Assembly: GCF_016612535.1 (NCBI RefSeq)
Contig: NZ_JAENXS010000001.1
Span: forward strand, 372,001-436,000
Reading direction: 5' to 3'
Length of the DNA: 64,000 nucleotides
DNA from: Bradyrhizobium diazoefficiens
GTDB lineage: Bacteria > Pseudomonadota > Alphaproteobacteria > Rhizobiales > Xanthobacteraceae
Shown: piece after piece, positions 8,777 through 19,059 of the stretch
Layout: the number at the start of each line of letters is the position of its first letter
How positions within the stretch are numbered: position 1 is the first letter of the stretch
Notes under the pieces: generated by a model
Told to the model about the DNA's origin: nothing
The model's input: the letters and a program-made list of their open reading frames with translations, nothing else
The model's database searches: none
Position numbers and translations under genes: made by a program

Positions 8777-9970
8777 ATGACCTGCACGAATCCGGCTCGT
8801 CCCGCTCGACACTACGGACAGTGGAGACATATCGGTCTGACGCTGGCGGCGACGGCGGCCGTGGCCGCACTCGCCGGCTGCGAGGACAAGAACACCTTCG
8901 TGGCTCCGCCGCCGCCCAAGGTGGACGTCGCCACGCCCGTGCAGCGCCCGGTGACGCGCTATGTCGAGGCCACCGGCAACACCGCGCCGATCAAGAGCGT
9001 CGATCTCGTGGCCCGCGTCCAAGGCTTCCTGCAATCGATCGACTATACGGACGGCACCTTCGTGAAACAGGGCACCCAGCTGTTCACGATCGAGCCCGAG
9101 ACCTACAAGCTGAAGCTCGACCAGGCGCAGGCCGCCGAGGCCGGTGCACAGGCCTCGCTCCGGCAGGCGGAGGCCGATTTCAAGCGGCAAAGCGACCTCG
9201 TGCAGCGGCAGGCTGTGTCGCAGGCCACGCTCGACACCTCGACCTCGACCCGCGACAACGCCCAGGCCAATCTTCAGCAGGCCCAGGCCAATACCAGGAT
9301 TGCCGAGGTCAATTACGGCTACACCAAGGTGAGCGCTCCGTTCGACGGCATCGTCAGCGCCCACATGGTCTCGATCGGCGAGCTCGTCGGCGTCGCTTCG
9401 CCAACCCAGCTCGCGACCATCGTCGCGATGGATCCGGTCTATGTGAACTTCACTGTCAACGAGCAGGATGTGCTGCGCATCCGGGCCGAAGCGCAACGGC
9501 GCGGGCTGACCGCCGTCGATCTCAAGCAATTCCCAATTCAGGTGGGCCTCCAGACCGAGACCGGCTATCCGCACGAAGGCCACCTCGACTATGTCGCGCC
9601 GACCATCAATTCATCGACGGGAACGCTCGCGGTGCGCGGCCTCGTGCCCAACGACAAGCGGGTGCTGCTGCCCGGCTATTTCGTCCGCGTCCGCGTGCCG
9701 TTCGACCAGGACAAGAACGCCCTTCTCGTCCCCGACACCGCGCTCGGTAGCGACCAGGGCGGCCGCTATCTCTTGGTGGCCAACAAGGACAACGCGGTCG
9801 AGCAGCGCAAGGTGCAGATTGGGGCTGTCGACAACGGCCTGCGCGTCATCGAAACCGGCCTGAAGCCGGACGACCGCGTCGTCATCGCGGGGCTCTTGCG
9901 GGTGATCCCGGGCCAGAAGATCGACCCGCAGCAAACCAAGATCGAGCAGCCGCAGGCATCAGCCAAGTAA
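8777..9970 (+). CDS. RND efflux periplasmic adaptor (membrane fusion protein) lipoprotein
   Basis: A 397-residue protein. A hydrophobic N-terminal segment ends in a lipobox (LAGC, Cys at residue 35), so the mature protein should be lipid-anchored in the periplasm. Then come a beta-barrel/lipoyl half (VEATGNTAPIKSVDLVARVQ), a long coiled-coil hairpin rich in Ala, Gln and Glu (about 120-190), the second lipoyl half (NYGYTKVSAPFDGIVSAHMV) and the membrane-proximal domain. It bridges the permease 13 bases downstream to an outer-membrane channel not encoded here. The ATG at 8777 gives a proper lipoprotein signal; an upstream start at 8693 would not. Confidence 0.92.
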   Translation: MTCTNPARPARHYGQWRHIGLTLAATAAVAALAGCEDKNTFVAPPPPKVDVATPVQRPVTRYVEATGNTAPIKSVDLVARVQGFLQSIDYTDGTFVKQGTQLFTIEPETYKLKLDQAQAAEAGAQASLRQAEADFKRQSDLVQRQAVSQATLDTSTSTRDNAQANLQQAQANTRIAEVNYGYTKVSAPFDGIVSAHMVSIGELVGVASPTQLATIVAMDPVYVNFTVNEQDVLRIRAEAQRRGLTAVDLKQFPIQVGLQTETGYPHEGHLDYVAPTINSSTGTLAVRGLVPNDKRVLLPGYFVRVRVPFDQDKNALLVPDTALGSDQGGRYLLVANKDNAVEQRKVQIGAVDNGLRVIETGLKPDDRVVIAGLLRVIPGQKIDPQQTKIEQPQASAK

Positions 9971-9983
9971 GGGGCCGCCGGTC

Positions 9984-12900
9984 ATGATCTCCAAATTCTT
10001 CATCGAGCGGCCCGTCCTGTCGAACGTCATCGCCCTGCTGATGATCCTGATCGGCGGCGTGTCGTTGTTCAACCTCGCGATCGCGCAATATCCGGACGTG
10101 GTGCCGCCGACGGTCCAGGTGACCACACGCTATCCCGGCGCCAGCGCCAAGACCGTGATCGACACGGTGGCGCTGCCGATTGAGCAGCAGGTCAACGGCG
10201 TCGAGGACATGCTCTACATGCAGTCCTACAGCGGCTCCGACGGCACCTATACGCTGACCGTGACCTTCAAGATCGGCACCGACCTCAACTTCGCGCAGGT
10301 GCTGGTGCAGAACCGCGTGTCCAGCGCGCTGTCGCAACTGCCGGCATCGGTGCAGAACCAGGGCGTCACCGTCCAGAAGAAGTCGACCTCGATCCTCTTG
10401 TTCGTGACGCTGACCTCGCCGGATTCCAGGTTCGACAGTCTGTATCTGAGCAACTACGCTACCATCAATCTGCGCGACGAGCTGTCGCGCCTGCCCGGCG
10501 TCGGCAACGTCACGGTGTTCGGCGCCGGTCAGTATTCGATGCGGATCTGGCTCGATCCGAACAAGCTGCAGGCGCGAGGATTGGTGCCGCAGGACGTCAT
10601 CCAGGCGATCCAGCAGCAAAGCCAGCAGGTTTCCGCAGGACAAGTCGGCGCGCCGCCGACGCCGCCGGGACAGGCCTTCCAGTACACGCTCAACGTCAAC
10701 GGCCGGCTCGACGACACCAGCCAGTTCGAGAACATCATCGTCAAGACCGGCACCAGCGGCGACGTCACGCGCGTGCGCGACGTCGGCTGGGTAGAGCTCG
10801 GTGCGCAGACCTACAGCCAGATCTTCTCTCTGAACAAACAGCCCGCGGTCGGCATCGGCGTATTCCAGTCGCCCGGTGCCAACGCGCTTGAGGTCGAGCG
10901 GGCCGTCGAGAAGAAGATGACGGAGCTCGCCAAGCGCTTTCCGGAAGGCATCAAATACGACACGCCGTTCGACACCACGAAGTTTGTGGAGGCCTCGGTG
11001 CACGAGGTCTACATGACGCTGATCGAGGCCGGCCTGCTCGTGCTGGTCGTCATTCTGGTGTTCCTGCAGGACTGGCGCGCGATGCTGGTGCCGGCGACCA
11101 CGGTGCCTGTCACCATCATCGGCGCCTTCGCCGCGATGGCAGCGCTTGGCTTCACCATCAACATGTCGACGCTGTTTGCGATCGTGCTGGCGATCGGCAT
11201 CGTCGTCGACGATGCCATCGTCGTGGTCGAAGGCGCTGCCCACAATATCGAGCAGGGCATGAACGGCCACGACGCCGCGATCAAGGCGATGGACCAGCTG
11301 TTCGCGCCGATCGTCGGCATTACTTTGGTGCTGATCTCGGTGTTTTTGCCGGCCTCGTTCCTCGCCGGCCTCACCGGGCGGATCTACTCGCAATTTGCGC
11401 TGGTGATCGCGGCGACCGCGCTGTTGTCAGCCATCAACGCTGCGACCTTGAAGCCGACGCAGTGCGCGCTGTGGCTGCGGCCGGCGGTGCCGCCGGAGCA
11501 ACGCAACTTCTTCTACCGCGGCTTCAACAACGTCTATGGCCGGCTCGAGCGTCGCTATGTGGCCGGGATCGGCTTCCTGTGCCGGCACGCCACGGTCTCG
11601 GTCGCGATTGCATTGGTGCTGATCGGGATCGGCGGCTATGGCCTGTCGCGGGTGCCGACCGGCTTCCTGCCGATCGAAGACCAGGGCTATCTGATCGCCG
11701 CCGTGCAACTCCCCGACGGCGCCTCGCTCGAGCGGACCCAGACCGTGCTCGACAAAGCGAGCGAGCTCATCAAGGAGACGCCGGGCGTCCAGCAGGTCAT
11801 CACCATCGCCGGCATCTCCGCGCTCGACAGCAGCGCGAGCCTTGCCAATGCCGGCGTCGCCTACATCATCCTGAAGGACTGGGAGGCGCGCAAAGGCCCC
11901 GGCGAGGATCTGCGCTCGCTGGTCTACGGGCTCAACGACAAGCTTGCGACCATCATGGAGGCGCGCACGCTGGTGCTGCCGCCACCGCCGATCCAGGGCA
12001 TCGGCAACGCAGCCGGCTTCTCGATGCAGGTCGAGCTGCGCGACGGCAACAGCGATTTCGGCAAGCTGCAAGCCATCACCGGCGCGATGGTCTCAAACGC
12101 CCAGAGCCAGAGCGCGCTGCAGCGCGTCTCCTCCTCGTTCCGCTCGTCGGTGCCGCAATTCAACGTCGAGATCGACCGCGTCAAGACCCAGACCCTGCAC
12201 GTGACCACGGACGCCGTCTTCTCCGCGCTGTCGACCTATCTCGGCTCGTCCTACGTCAACCAGTTCAACAAGTTCGGCCGCGTGTTCCAGGTCTACACCC
12301 AGGCCGATCCGGCGTTCCGCGTCACCGAGCGCGACATCGCCAACATGCAGGTGCGCAACCAGAATGGCGACATGGTCCCGATCGGCACCGTCGCCAAGAT
12401 CACGCCGGTCACCGGCCCGTCGCTGATCAGCCTCTACAACCTCTATCCGTCCTCGACCATCGTCGGGCTGCCGGCGCAGGGCTATTCGTCCGGGCAGTCG
12501 CTGAAGCTGATGGAGGAGATTGGCGACAAGACCCTGCCGCCGGGCACCGGCTTCGAATGGACCGCGATGTCGTATCAGGAGAAGGCGGTCTCCAACCAGA
12601 TCTACTGGGTGTTCGGCCTTGCGATGCTGCTGGTCTATCTGGTGCTCGCCGGCCAGTACGAGAGCTGGTACGCACCGATCTCGGTGATCCTCGCGGTGCC
12701 GCTGTCGCTGCTCGGGCCGATGCTGATCCTCTCCGGGTTGAAGATCGACAACAACCTCTATTGCCAGATCGGCCTGATCCTGCTGATCGCGCTGTCGGCC
12801 AAGAACGCCATCCTGATCGTCGAGGTCGCGCTCGAGCTGCACGGCCGCGACGGCAAGCCGGTGCTGGAAAGTGCGATCGAGGCGGCGCGCGCCCGCTTCC

Positions 12901-13142
12901 GCCCGATCCTGATGACGTCGTTCGCCTTCATCCTCGGCGTGGTGCCGCTGGTGATCGCGACCGGCGCCGGCGCCAGCGCCCGCAAGTCGATCGGCATCAC
13001 GGTGTTCTCGGGCATGCTGGCCTCGACCTGCCTCGCGGTGCTGTTCGTGCCGGCCTTCTTCGTGGTGGTGCAGCGCTTCGAGAACTGGCTTGAATCGCGC
13101 AAGAAGTCGAAGGCGCAGCCAGCCGCGGAGGTGAAGTCCTAG
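9984..13142 (+). CDS. RND multidrug efflux permease, HAE1 (AcrB-like) family
   Basis: A 1052-residue inner-membrane proton/drug antiporter of normal HAE1 length. It opens with the typical MISKFFIERPVLSNVIALLM. The proton-relay aspartates are in transmembrane helix 4 (AIGIVVDDAIVVVE), and helices 10-12 are present (GLILLIALSAKNAILIVEVA). Two large periplasmic porter loops lie between helices 1-2 and 7-8. It exports hydrophobic compounds together with the adaptor encoded just upstream. The stop overlaps the stop of the leftward antiporter gene by four bases. Confidence 0.95.
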   Translation: MISKFFIERPVLSNVIALLMILIGGVSLFNLAIAQYPDVVPPTVQVTTRYPGASAKTVIDTVALPIEQQVNGVEDMLYMQSYSGSDGTYTLTVTFKIGTDLNFAQVLVQNRVSSALSQLPASVQNQGVTVQKKSTSILLFVTLTSPDSRFDSLYLSNYATINLRDELSRLPGVGNVTVFGAGQYSMRIWLDPNKLQARGLVPQDVIQAIQQQSQQVSAGQVGAPPTPPGQAFQYTLNVNGRLDDTSQFENIIVKTGTSGDVTRVRDVGWVELGAQTYSQIFSLNKQPAVGIGVFQSPGANALEVERAVEKKMTELAKRFPEGIKYDTPFDTTKFVEASVHEVYMTLIEAGLLVLVVILVFLQDWRAMLVPATTVPVTIIGAFAAMAALGFTINMSTLFAIVLAIGIVVDDAIVVVEGAAHNIEQGMNGHDAAIKAMDQLFAPIVGITLVLISVFLPASFLAGLTGRIYSQFALVIAATALLSAINAATLKPTQCALWLRPAVPPEQRNFFYRGFNNVYGRLERRYVAGIGFLCRHATVSVAIALVLIGIGGYGLSRVPTGFLPIEDQGYLIAAVQLPDGASLERTQTVLDKASELIKETPGVQQVITIAGISALDSSASLANAGVAYIILKDWEARKGPGEDLRSLVYGLNDKLATIMEARTLVLPPPPIQGIGNAAGFSMQVELRDGNSDFGKLQAITGAMVSNAQSQSALQRVSSSFRSSVPQFNVEIDRVKTQTLHVTTDAVFSALSTYLGSSYVNQFNKFGRVFQVYTQADPAFRVTERDIANMQVRNQNGDMVPIGTVAKITPVTGPSLISLYNLYPSSTIVGLPAQGYSSGQSLKLMEEIGDKTLPPGTGFEWTAMSYQEKAVSNQIYWVFGLAMLLVYLVLAGQYESWYAPISVILAVPLSLLGPMLILSGLKIDNNLYCQIGLILLIALSAKNAILIVEVALELHGRDGKPVLESAIEAARARFRPILMTSFAFILGVVPLVIATGAGASARKSIGITVFSGMLASTCLAVLFVPAFFVVVQRFENWLESRKKSKAQPAAEVKS

Positions 13143-15406
13143 GCCTGCTCGGTGGACGCCTGCCGCGCCTCGCCGCTCGACACCAGCAGCACTGAGACCT
13201 TCGACTGCCTGAGCACGGCGTCGGCGACGCCGCCGAAGGAGAGATGGTCGCCCTGGATGCGGTCGACGCCCATGACGACGAGATCGACGTCGGTGGTGTC
13301 GATCTCGCGCAGGATCGCGGCCTCCGGTGCCCGGTTCACGCGCAGCGTGGTGGTGATGTCGACGTCATAGCGGGCGGCGAGATCGCTGGCGTCTTTCAGG
13401 ATGCCGGTCTCCTGGCTAAGACCGCGAGAGGCGCCGCGCTGGGCGCCCTTGTCCCGCGTCGTCGCGACATAGATCACCCGCAGCGAGCCTGATCCGGCCT
13501 GCGTCAGCGCGACCGCGATCTCGGCGCCGCGCTTGGAGACGCCGCTGCCGGAGACCGGGACGAGGATGTCGAGCGCCTCGGGCAGCGGTTGCTTCAGATG
13601 CTTGCCCTTGGCCGCGACGATCGCGAGTGGGCCATCGAATTTTGCGGCGATGTCCTCGATCTTCCGATCGAAGCGATCCTTGCTCGCGGTGACCTTGTCG
13701 ACGCCGATGACGAGCAGGTCAAAACCCTTGCGCGCTTCGTCGGCGATGGTCTCGCCAAGCTCCGCGCGCCGGGCACGAGTGACGACATCGACGCTGCCGG
13801 TATCTTCATCGCTATTGGCGGAGACGGTTTCGGCGGCCTTCTTCACCACGGCTTCGTGGCTCTCTTTCTCATCGCGACCCTTCACCTGCTCCTTGGCGCC
13901 CTTGCCGATATGCAGCACGGTCACCGGAAAACCGCGCATGCCGGCGATCAGGCCCGCAATGTGCGAAGCGAAGGTGGCGTTGACGCTTTCGTCGACCGCC
14001 AGCAGGGGGCGCTCGAGATTGGCGACAAAGCCGCGCCTCTCGAACTCCTCCCGCTCCAGCCGCTCCTTCTCCTCCTCGTTCATCGGCAGCCCGGCCAGTG
14101 CCGCGCGCAGCATCGGCGGCATCGCCATCGTGGTCACGATCGCCATGGTCACGATCATCGTGAACAGGTTCTGGCTGAGCACACCGATGGACAGGCCGAT
14201 GGTGGCAATGATCACCTCGGTGGAGCCGCGCGCATTCATGCCGCTCGCGAGCGCGAGCGACTCGCGCCTGTTCAAGCCGCCCAGCGTGCCGCCGACAAAA
14301 GCGCCGCCGAACTTGCCGACGCTGGCGATCACGACCAGCAGGCCGGTGAGCATCAGCAGGTTGGGATCGCGCAGCACCGAAAGATCGGCGCTGAGGCCGG
14401 CGAGACCGAAGAACACCGGCATGAAGAAGCTCGAGATCAGGCCGCGCAGGCGCTCGTCGATCTGCCGTGTCAGGATCGGCGACTCCCCGACCAGGATGCC
14501 GGCGACGAAAGCGCCGAGCACGGTGTGGACGCCGATCAAATGCGTGATCAGCGCCATCACGCCCATCAACAGCAGGATCACGGTGACGACCGCCGCGGAG
14601 CTGACGAGGTTGTCGTTGGCCCAGCGGATCAGTTGGAACACCAGCCGCCGGCCGATGGTGAAGCTGATGGCGAGGAAGGCCAGCGTGCCCAGCACGGCCT
14701 TCGCCACCGAGGCGACATCCAACGTGCCCTGCGAGGCGAGGCTGAAGATGACGGCGATGATGATCCAGCCGATGGTATCGTCGATGACGGCAGTCGCCAC
14801 GATGATCTGCCCGACATTGCGGCGCATGAAATTCATCTCGCGCACGACCACGGCGACGATCTTCACCGAGGAGATCGACAGCGCCGTGCCCATGAACAGC
14901 GACGCCACCAGGCGCTGCTCGGGTTTGGGCAATAGCGCATCCGGCAGGAACTCACCCAACGCAAAGCCGCAGGCGAAGGGCACGAGGATGCCGGCGATCG
15001 AGATCGCGATCGCCGCCTTGCCGACCTTCTTGACCAGCTTGAGATCGGTCTCCATCCCCGTGAGCAGCAACAGCAGCAGGATGCCGAACTGGGCGATGCC
15101 GTCGATCATCGCCTTCTGCTCGGGGGTCTTCGGGAAGATCGCGTGCTGCGCGTCCGGCCAGATCCAGCCGAACAGCGACGGCCCGAGCAAGATGCCGGCG
15201 AGCAATTCGCCGATCACCGAGGGCTGGCCGATGCGCTGCATGATCTCGCCGAGACCGCGGCCCACCGCGATCAGCAGCACGGTCTGCGCCACCAGCAGGA
15301 ATTCGGACGGCCCGGTGGATTTGCCGCCCTCGGCAGCGGCCGCAATGGTGGTGAGGACAAGCGCTGTGGGGACAAGGCCGACCGGTCGGAGCAGGCTCCA
15401 CTGCAT
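13139..15406 (-). CDS. CPA2-family cation:proton antiporter with C-terminal USP-like domains
   Basis: A 755-residue protein. Residues 1 to about 450 form a membrane domain with many helices and the CPA2 signature (QPSVIGELLAGILLGPSLFG, later GVHTVLGAFVAGILVGESP and GMNARGSTEVIIATIGLSIG). The C-terminal 290 residues are cytosolic and contain two universal-stress-protein-like segments (LAVDESVNATFASHIAGLIA; DILVPVSGSGVSKRGAEIAV; VDLVVMGVDRIQGDHLSFGG), likely to bind nucleotide and gate transport. The family exchanges K+ or Na+ for H+. It converges on the RND permease gene, and the following MFS gene is separated by about 280 bases. Confidence 0.9.
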   Translation of the reverse strand: MQWSLLRPVGLVPTALVLTTIAAAAEGGKSTGPSEFLLVAQTVLLIAVGRGLGEIMQRIGQPSVIGELLAGILLGPSLFGWIWPDAQHAIFPKTPEQKAMIDGIAQFGILLLLLLTGMETDLKLVKKVGKAAIAISIAGILVPFACGFALGEFLPDALLPKPEQRLVASLFMGTALSISSVKIVAVVVREMNFMRRNVGQIIVATAVIDDTIGWIIIAVIFSLASQGTLDVASVAKAVLGTLAFLAISFTIGRRLVFQLIRWANDNLVSSAAVVTVILLLMGVMALITHLIGVHTVLGAFVAGILVGESPILTRQIDERLRGLISSFFMPVFFGLAGLSADLSVLRDPNLLMLTGLLVVIASVGKFGGAFVGGTLGGLNRRESLALASGMNARGSTEVIIATIGLSIGVLSQNLFTMIVTMAIVTTMAMPPMLRAALAGLPMNEEEKERLEREEFERRGFVANLERPLLAVDESVNATFASHIAGLIAGMRGFPVTVLHIGKGAKEQVKGRDEKESHEAVVKKAAETVSANSDEDTGSVDVVTRARRAELGETIADEARKGFDLLVIGVDKVTASKDRFDRKIEDIAAKFDGPLAIVAAKGKHLKQPLPEALDILVPVSGSGVSKRGAEIAVALTQAGSGSLRVIYVATTRDKGAQRGASRGLSQETGILKDASDLAARYDVDITTTLRVNRAPEAAILREIDTTDVDLVVMGVDRIQGDHLSFGGVADAVLRQSKVSVLLVSSGEARQASTEQA

Positions 15407-15684
15407 GCGGGTGTCTTTCCCCCTTGATCCGCCCCGGCGAGATGTCGGTGGCGAGACAGTAGAACCCGCGGGAGGCCGAGTGGGTTCCCCCGCTTAGCGG
15501 CGGGCTTAAGGGGGCGAAGGCAAAGAGCGCGAAAACAACCCCATGCACAGTAGAGATGGCGTTGAACAAGCTCGAGAAATTTCGGTCTTACCGAAATCAC
15601 TTGCTCCGTCGGGCAAAACACCGGCATAATGGCATCATGGGTGGCGTGCGCGACGCGCCGCGACGTCCCTCCGCCTTTCCGGCA

Positions 15685-16857
15685 TTACGCCACCTGCGGT
15701 GTCCGGATCTCGCGCGGCAGGATGATCGCCGCCGCAATCGCGAGCAGGCAGAGCGCGGCAAAGGCGTGCAGCATGGTGACGAAGCCGCCCTGCTCGTAGA
15801 GCCAGGCAACCAAGCCTACCGAGGCGCCGGCGGCGGTGAAGCCGATGAAATAGCGGACCGCATAGGCGCGCGAGCGCCATTCCTCGCTGGTGTATTTTCC
15901 GACCATGGCGTCGTTGACCGTGACCTGTCCGAACGCGCCCATGACGATGCCGATCGAAACCAAAATCAGCGGCAGATTGGACAGGCTCGCGGCGAGATAA
16001 AGGAACGGCGCCAGCATGAAGGATAGCGGCAGCGCCACCGTCTTCAGCGAATAGCGGTCGAGCAGCCGGCCGATCGTGTACTGTGTCATCGCGCCGAACA
16101 CGTAGACGCAGGCCGCGATGATTCCGAGCAGCGCCGGGCTCTTGGTCAGGTCCGCGAGCCGCTCCGCGAACAGCTTTGGCAGCGCGACGGTCACGGCGTT
16201 GAAGGTCGTCGAGATCGCGATCACGACGATCAAGAGCGACAGCACTACACGCCACATGTCCTGTTTGGCCACCCGCGCTTGCGCTGCCGCCTGCTTCGAA
16301 CCCTTGCGGTCCTCATGCACGACCATGATCGCGAAGGCGATGCCGATCAGGATGGTGACGATGCCGGGAACGATGAAGGCCAAGCGCCAGCCGAAATATT
16401 GCCCGATCACGCCGGTGACCAGCGCGGACGAGGCAACGCCGAGATTGCCCCAGACGCCGTTCAATCCCATCTCGCGGCCGAGCCGGTCGGCATAGGACAC
16501 GATCATCGCGGTGCCGACGGGATGGTAGATCGAGGCGAAGACGCCGATCGCGAACAGCGCCGCGCCGAGTTGCTTCGGGGTCTGCACGAAGCCGACCGAG
16601 ATCATGGACAGGCCGATGCCGATGAAGAAGATCAGCATCATGTGGCGGCGGCTCCAGCGGTCACCCAGCCAGCCGGTGAGCAGCGAGCCGGCGCCGAAGG
16701 CGATGAAACCCGGCGTCGCGTAAGGCAGCAGTTCCGAATAGGCCATGCCGAGCGCCGGCCCCATGATGATCACCGCGGCGGCGAAGATCAGCATCGCATA
16801 ATGGTCGATGAAATGGCCCGCGTTGACGAAACTGATGACCCGGCTGGGGCTGTTCAT
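15685..16857 (-). CDS. MFS transporter
   Basis: A 390-residue major facilitator protein with about 12 transmembrane helices. The family loop between helices 2 and 3 is visible (GWLGDRWSRRHMMLI), and helix 4 carries GVFASIYHPVGTAMI. The start at 16857 is chosen because AGGAG lies 9 bases upstream; a second ATG at 16878 lies in front of that site. The gene is divergent from an AraC-family regulator with only about 50 bases between, so the regulator probably controls it. The substrate is not evident. Confidence 0.88.
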   Translation of the reverse strand: MNSPSRVISFVNAGHFIDHYAMLIFAAAVIIMGPALGMAYSELLPYATPGFIAFGAGSLLTGWLGDRWSRRHMMLIFFIGIGLSMISVGFVQTPKQLGAALFAIGVFASIYHPVGTAMIVSYADRLGREMGLNGVWGNLGVASSALVTGVIGQYFGWRLAFIVPGIVTILIGIAFAIMVVHEDRKGSKQAAAQARVAKQDMWRVVLSLLIVVIAISTTFNAVTVALPKLFAERLADLTKSPALLGIIAACVYVFGAMTQYTIGRLLDRYSLKTVALPLSFMLAPFLYLAASLSNLPLILVSIGIVMGAFGQVTVNDAMVGKYTSEEWRSRAYAVRYFIGFTAAGASVGLVAWLYEQGGFVTMLHAFAALCLLAIAAAIILPREIRTPQVA

Positions 16858-16907
16858 ACGAATCTTCTCCTGCTCCAAAATGAGTTATATGTCCTGGGCA
16901 TGACGGG

Positions 16908-17714
16908 ATGCTGCCAATGACTGTCGCCGAAACGCCAATCCGGGAGGTCCGGAGCAACCACCGCTCGACCGCGGGGGTGCACCTGGTCGCGCGCGACTAC
17001 CCGAAAGGCCTGCGGCTCGATCCGCACATGCATCGCGAAGCGCAGCTCGTCTATGCAGCGAAGGGCACCATGCAGGTGACCACGCCCGGGGGACGCTGGC
17101 TGGTGCCGCCGGACCGCGCGGTCTGGGTGCCGGCTCATCTCGAGCACGCCATCGACGTGCTCGCCGACATCGAGATGCGTACGCTGTATTTCGACCTGCC
17201 CTGGCTCAAGAGCGAGCAGCGCTATGAGGGACTGACCAGGGAATTCGTGGTGCGGGTATCGCCGCTGCTGCACCAGGCGATCATCGCGCTGTTCGATGCC
17301 CGCAACACCGAGGAACGCACCGAGCTGCTGGTGCGCCTGGTGATGCTGGAATTGCACCAGGCCGAGGATTCCGCGACCTTCGTGCCGCTGCCGCACGAGC
17401 CCCGCTGCCGGCGCGCCGCGATGATCGTGCTCGATGACCCCACCGGCCTGCACGACATCGACACGCTGGCGCGCGAGGTCGGAACCTCCACGCGCACGCT
17501 GTCGCGGCTGTTCTCCACGGAGACGCAACTGAGCTTCAAGAGCTGGTGCCAGCGCGCCCGCATCGCGGCGGCGATCCAGCGGCTGTCGACGGATACGAGC
17601 GTGTCGGTGAAGCAGCTCGCGACCCAGCTCGGCTATGCCAGCGTGCCGGCGTTCTCGGCCGCGTTTCGCCAGGTGACGGGGCGGACGCCGACGGAGTTTG
17701 CGCGGAAAGCATAG
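16908..17714 (+). CDS. AraC-family transcriptional regulator
   Basis: A 268-residue regulator with two parts. Residues about 20-110 are a cupin-like sensing domain (GLRLDPHMHREAQLVYAAKG, then GGRWLVPPDRAVWVPAHLEH). Residues about 165-265 are the double helix-turn-helix (TSTRTLSRLFSTETQLSFKS and VKQLATQLGYASVPAFSAAF). The family signature of the second helix pair, FRQVTGRTPTEF, is intact. An ATG at 16917 is an equally good start. It is divergent from the MFS gene and shares its short promoter region, which suggests it responds to a ligand of that transporter. Confidence 0.9.
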   Translation: MLPMTVAETPIREVRSNHRSTAGVHLVARDYPKGLRLDPHMHREAQLVYAAKGTMQVTTPGGRWLVPPDRAVWVPAHLEHAIDVLADIEMRTLYFDLPWLKSEQRYEGLTREFVVRVSPLLHQAIIALFDARNTEERTELLVRLVMLELHQAEDSATFVPLPHEPRCRRAAMIVLDDPTGLHDIDTLAREVGTSTRTLSRLFSTETQLSFKSWCQRARIAAAIQRLSTDTSVSVKQLATQLGYASVPAFSAAFRQVTGRTPTEFARKA

Positions 17715-17780
17715 CCGCCATTGCGCACGAGCAACGTTCGCGAGACGTCCGATGCGACGACTTCGGTTACCGCAGGCCAT

Positions 17781-17805
17781 GTCCGCGCTACCCGCGAAAG
17801 CGGAC
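17781..17805 (+). terminator. Small hairpin after the AraC-family gene
   Basis: GTCCGC at 17781-17786 pairs with GCGGAC at 17800-17805 across a 13-base loop. It lies about 65 bases after the AraC stop and before the convergent ABC_sub_bind gene. No T-run follows, so it is either a weak terminator or part of a degenerate repeat. Confidence 0.3.
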
Positions 17806-17873
17806 GTCAGTGGCAACGACTTGCAGTTCCGCTAAGGGCCAACAGCAGACTCATGCACCGCAGCAGTGCGTGC

Positions 17874-18869
17874 TTATTCGATCACCTCGTCGGCGCTGGC
17901 GAGGATGGTGGGTGAGAGATCAAGCGCTATCCGTCGCGCAGCTTTTGTATTGATGATGAGCAGAAATTTCGTCGGCTCATAAACCGGAATTTCGGCTGGG
18001 CTTTGGCCTCGCAGTATAGCAGCCATCTCACGCCCCGCGCTTCTAAAGACCTCAATAAAATCGACCGCGTAAGCCATCAACCCGCCCGCTACGACGAGGT
18101 CGCGAAATGGATACATCGTCGGAGTCCGCGCATCCGCTGCAAGATCCACCAATGTCTTGCTGTTTTCGAGGTGCTCGGGCTCATCCGACACCAGGAGTCC
18201 GTCGATGGGTGCTCCCTTCAGTGAGCCGAACGCTGCTAGATATGCGGGCTTGCTCAGGGTCTCGCCTAGGTTCAGATGAGTTAGCGTAATATTTGACCGA
18301 TGCGCAGCCGCCCTTGCGCCCGCAGCTTGGGTAGTGCTCCAATTCTGAGATGACGCGAGATACCCAATTCTCGACGCACTAGGCCGTAGCTCGACCAGGA
18401 GTTCCAGACGCTTGCCGTAAAGCTCCACACCAGCGTCGACCGTTGCGCCAGTCAAATTGCCTCCCGGTCTAGCTAAGCTTGATACAAGTCCTGACGCGAC
18501 CGGATCACCTATAACCGCGACAATCGGAATGGTCTGTGTCGCTGCTTTGAAGGCAAAAGCCAAAGGACTTGCGACCGATAAGATGGCGTCGGGACTAGTG
18601 CTAACCACAGCTTCCGCGAGGTCACGATAAGTGCCCATTTGGTTGTTTCCAGTATAGCGATTAACAACCAGGTTATGCCCTTCGACGAAGCCGAGACGGC
18701 TCAATTGATCCATGAACGCCCGGTAGTAAGGGTGACTTTTCAGCTCCTCGACGGAACGGTGGGGAGCGACCATCGCAATGGTCTTTTCTAGTGATTGCTG
18801 TGCCCGCGCCACGGGAGCACCCCCCGTCAAAGCGCCACTGAGAATGCCGATGAACTCCCGCCGCCTCAT
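17874..18869 (-). CDS. ABC_sub_bind (DUF534) family substrate-binding protein
   Basis: A 331-residue exported protein. The N-terminus MRRREFIGILSGALTGGAPV with an AxA site at ARAQ is a Tat- or Sec-type signal. The fold has two Rossmann-like lobes, with family features GDPVASGLVSSLARPGGNLTG, the late lobe segment VVAGGLMAYAVDFIEVFRSA, and the C-terminal EIPVYEPTKFLLIINTKAAR. This family is greatly expanded in rhizobial genomes, generally without known ligands; some members bind aromatic acids or tryptophan. No permease is adjacent. The codons look less GC-rich than in flanking genes. Confidence 0.88.
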   Translation of the reverse strand: MRRREFIGILSGALTGGAPVARAQQSLEKTIAMVAPHRSVEELKSHPYYRAFMDQLSRLGFVEGHNLVVNRYTGNNQMGTYRDLAEAVVSTSPDAILSVASPLAFAFKAATQTIPIVAVIGDPVASGLVSSLARPGGNLTGATVDAGVELYGKRLELLVELRPSASRIGYLASSQNWSTTQAAGARAAAHRSNITLTHLNLGETLSKPAYLAAFGSLKGAPIDGLLVSDEPEHLENSKTLVDLAADARTPTMYPFRDLVVAGGLMAYAVDFIEVFRSAGREMAAILRGQSPAEIPVYEPTKFLLIINTKAARRIALDLSPTILASADEVIE

Positions 18870-19059
18870 TGAATCCCCGTTACAGCAGAGGTGATGCCGA
18901 GACTACCAGCTCCTGGCGACCGGCGCATCAACCTACGGCGTAGCAATAAGTCGGCATAGGTTATGACTGCTGTGGGTCTTGGTCGTGTCAGCAAGCGAGA
19001 CCATATTCTTTGAAAAAGCACCTGTGCTAACCTCGCAGTGCGGACTGAAGGAGGGACAC

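Noticed and set aside
13533..15497. A 654-codon rightward frame opposite the CPA2 antiporter
   Set aside because: It is the Ser/Arg/Thr-rich antisense shadow of a well-supported membrane protein gene.
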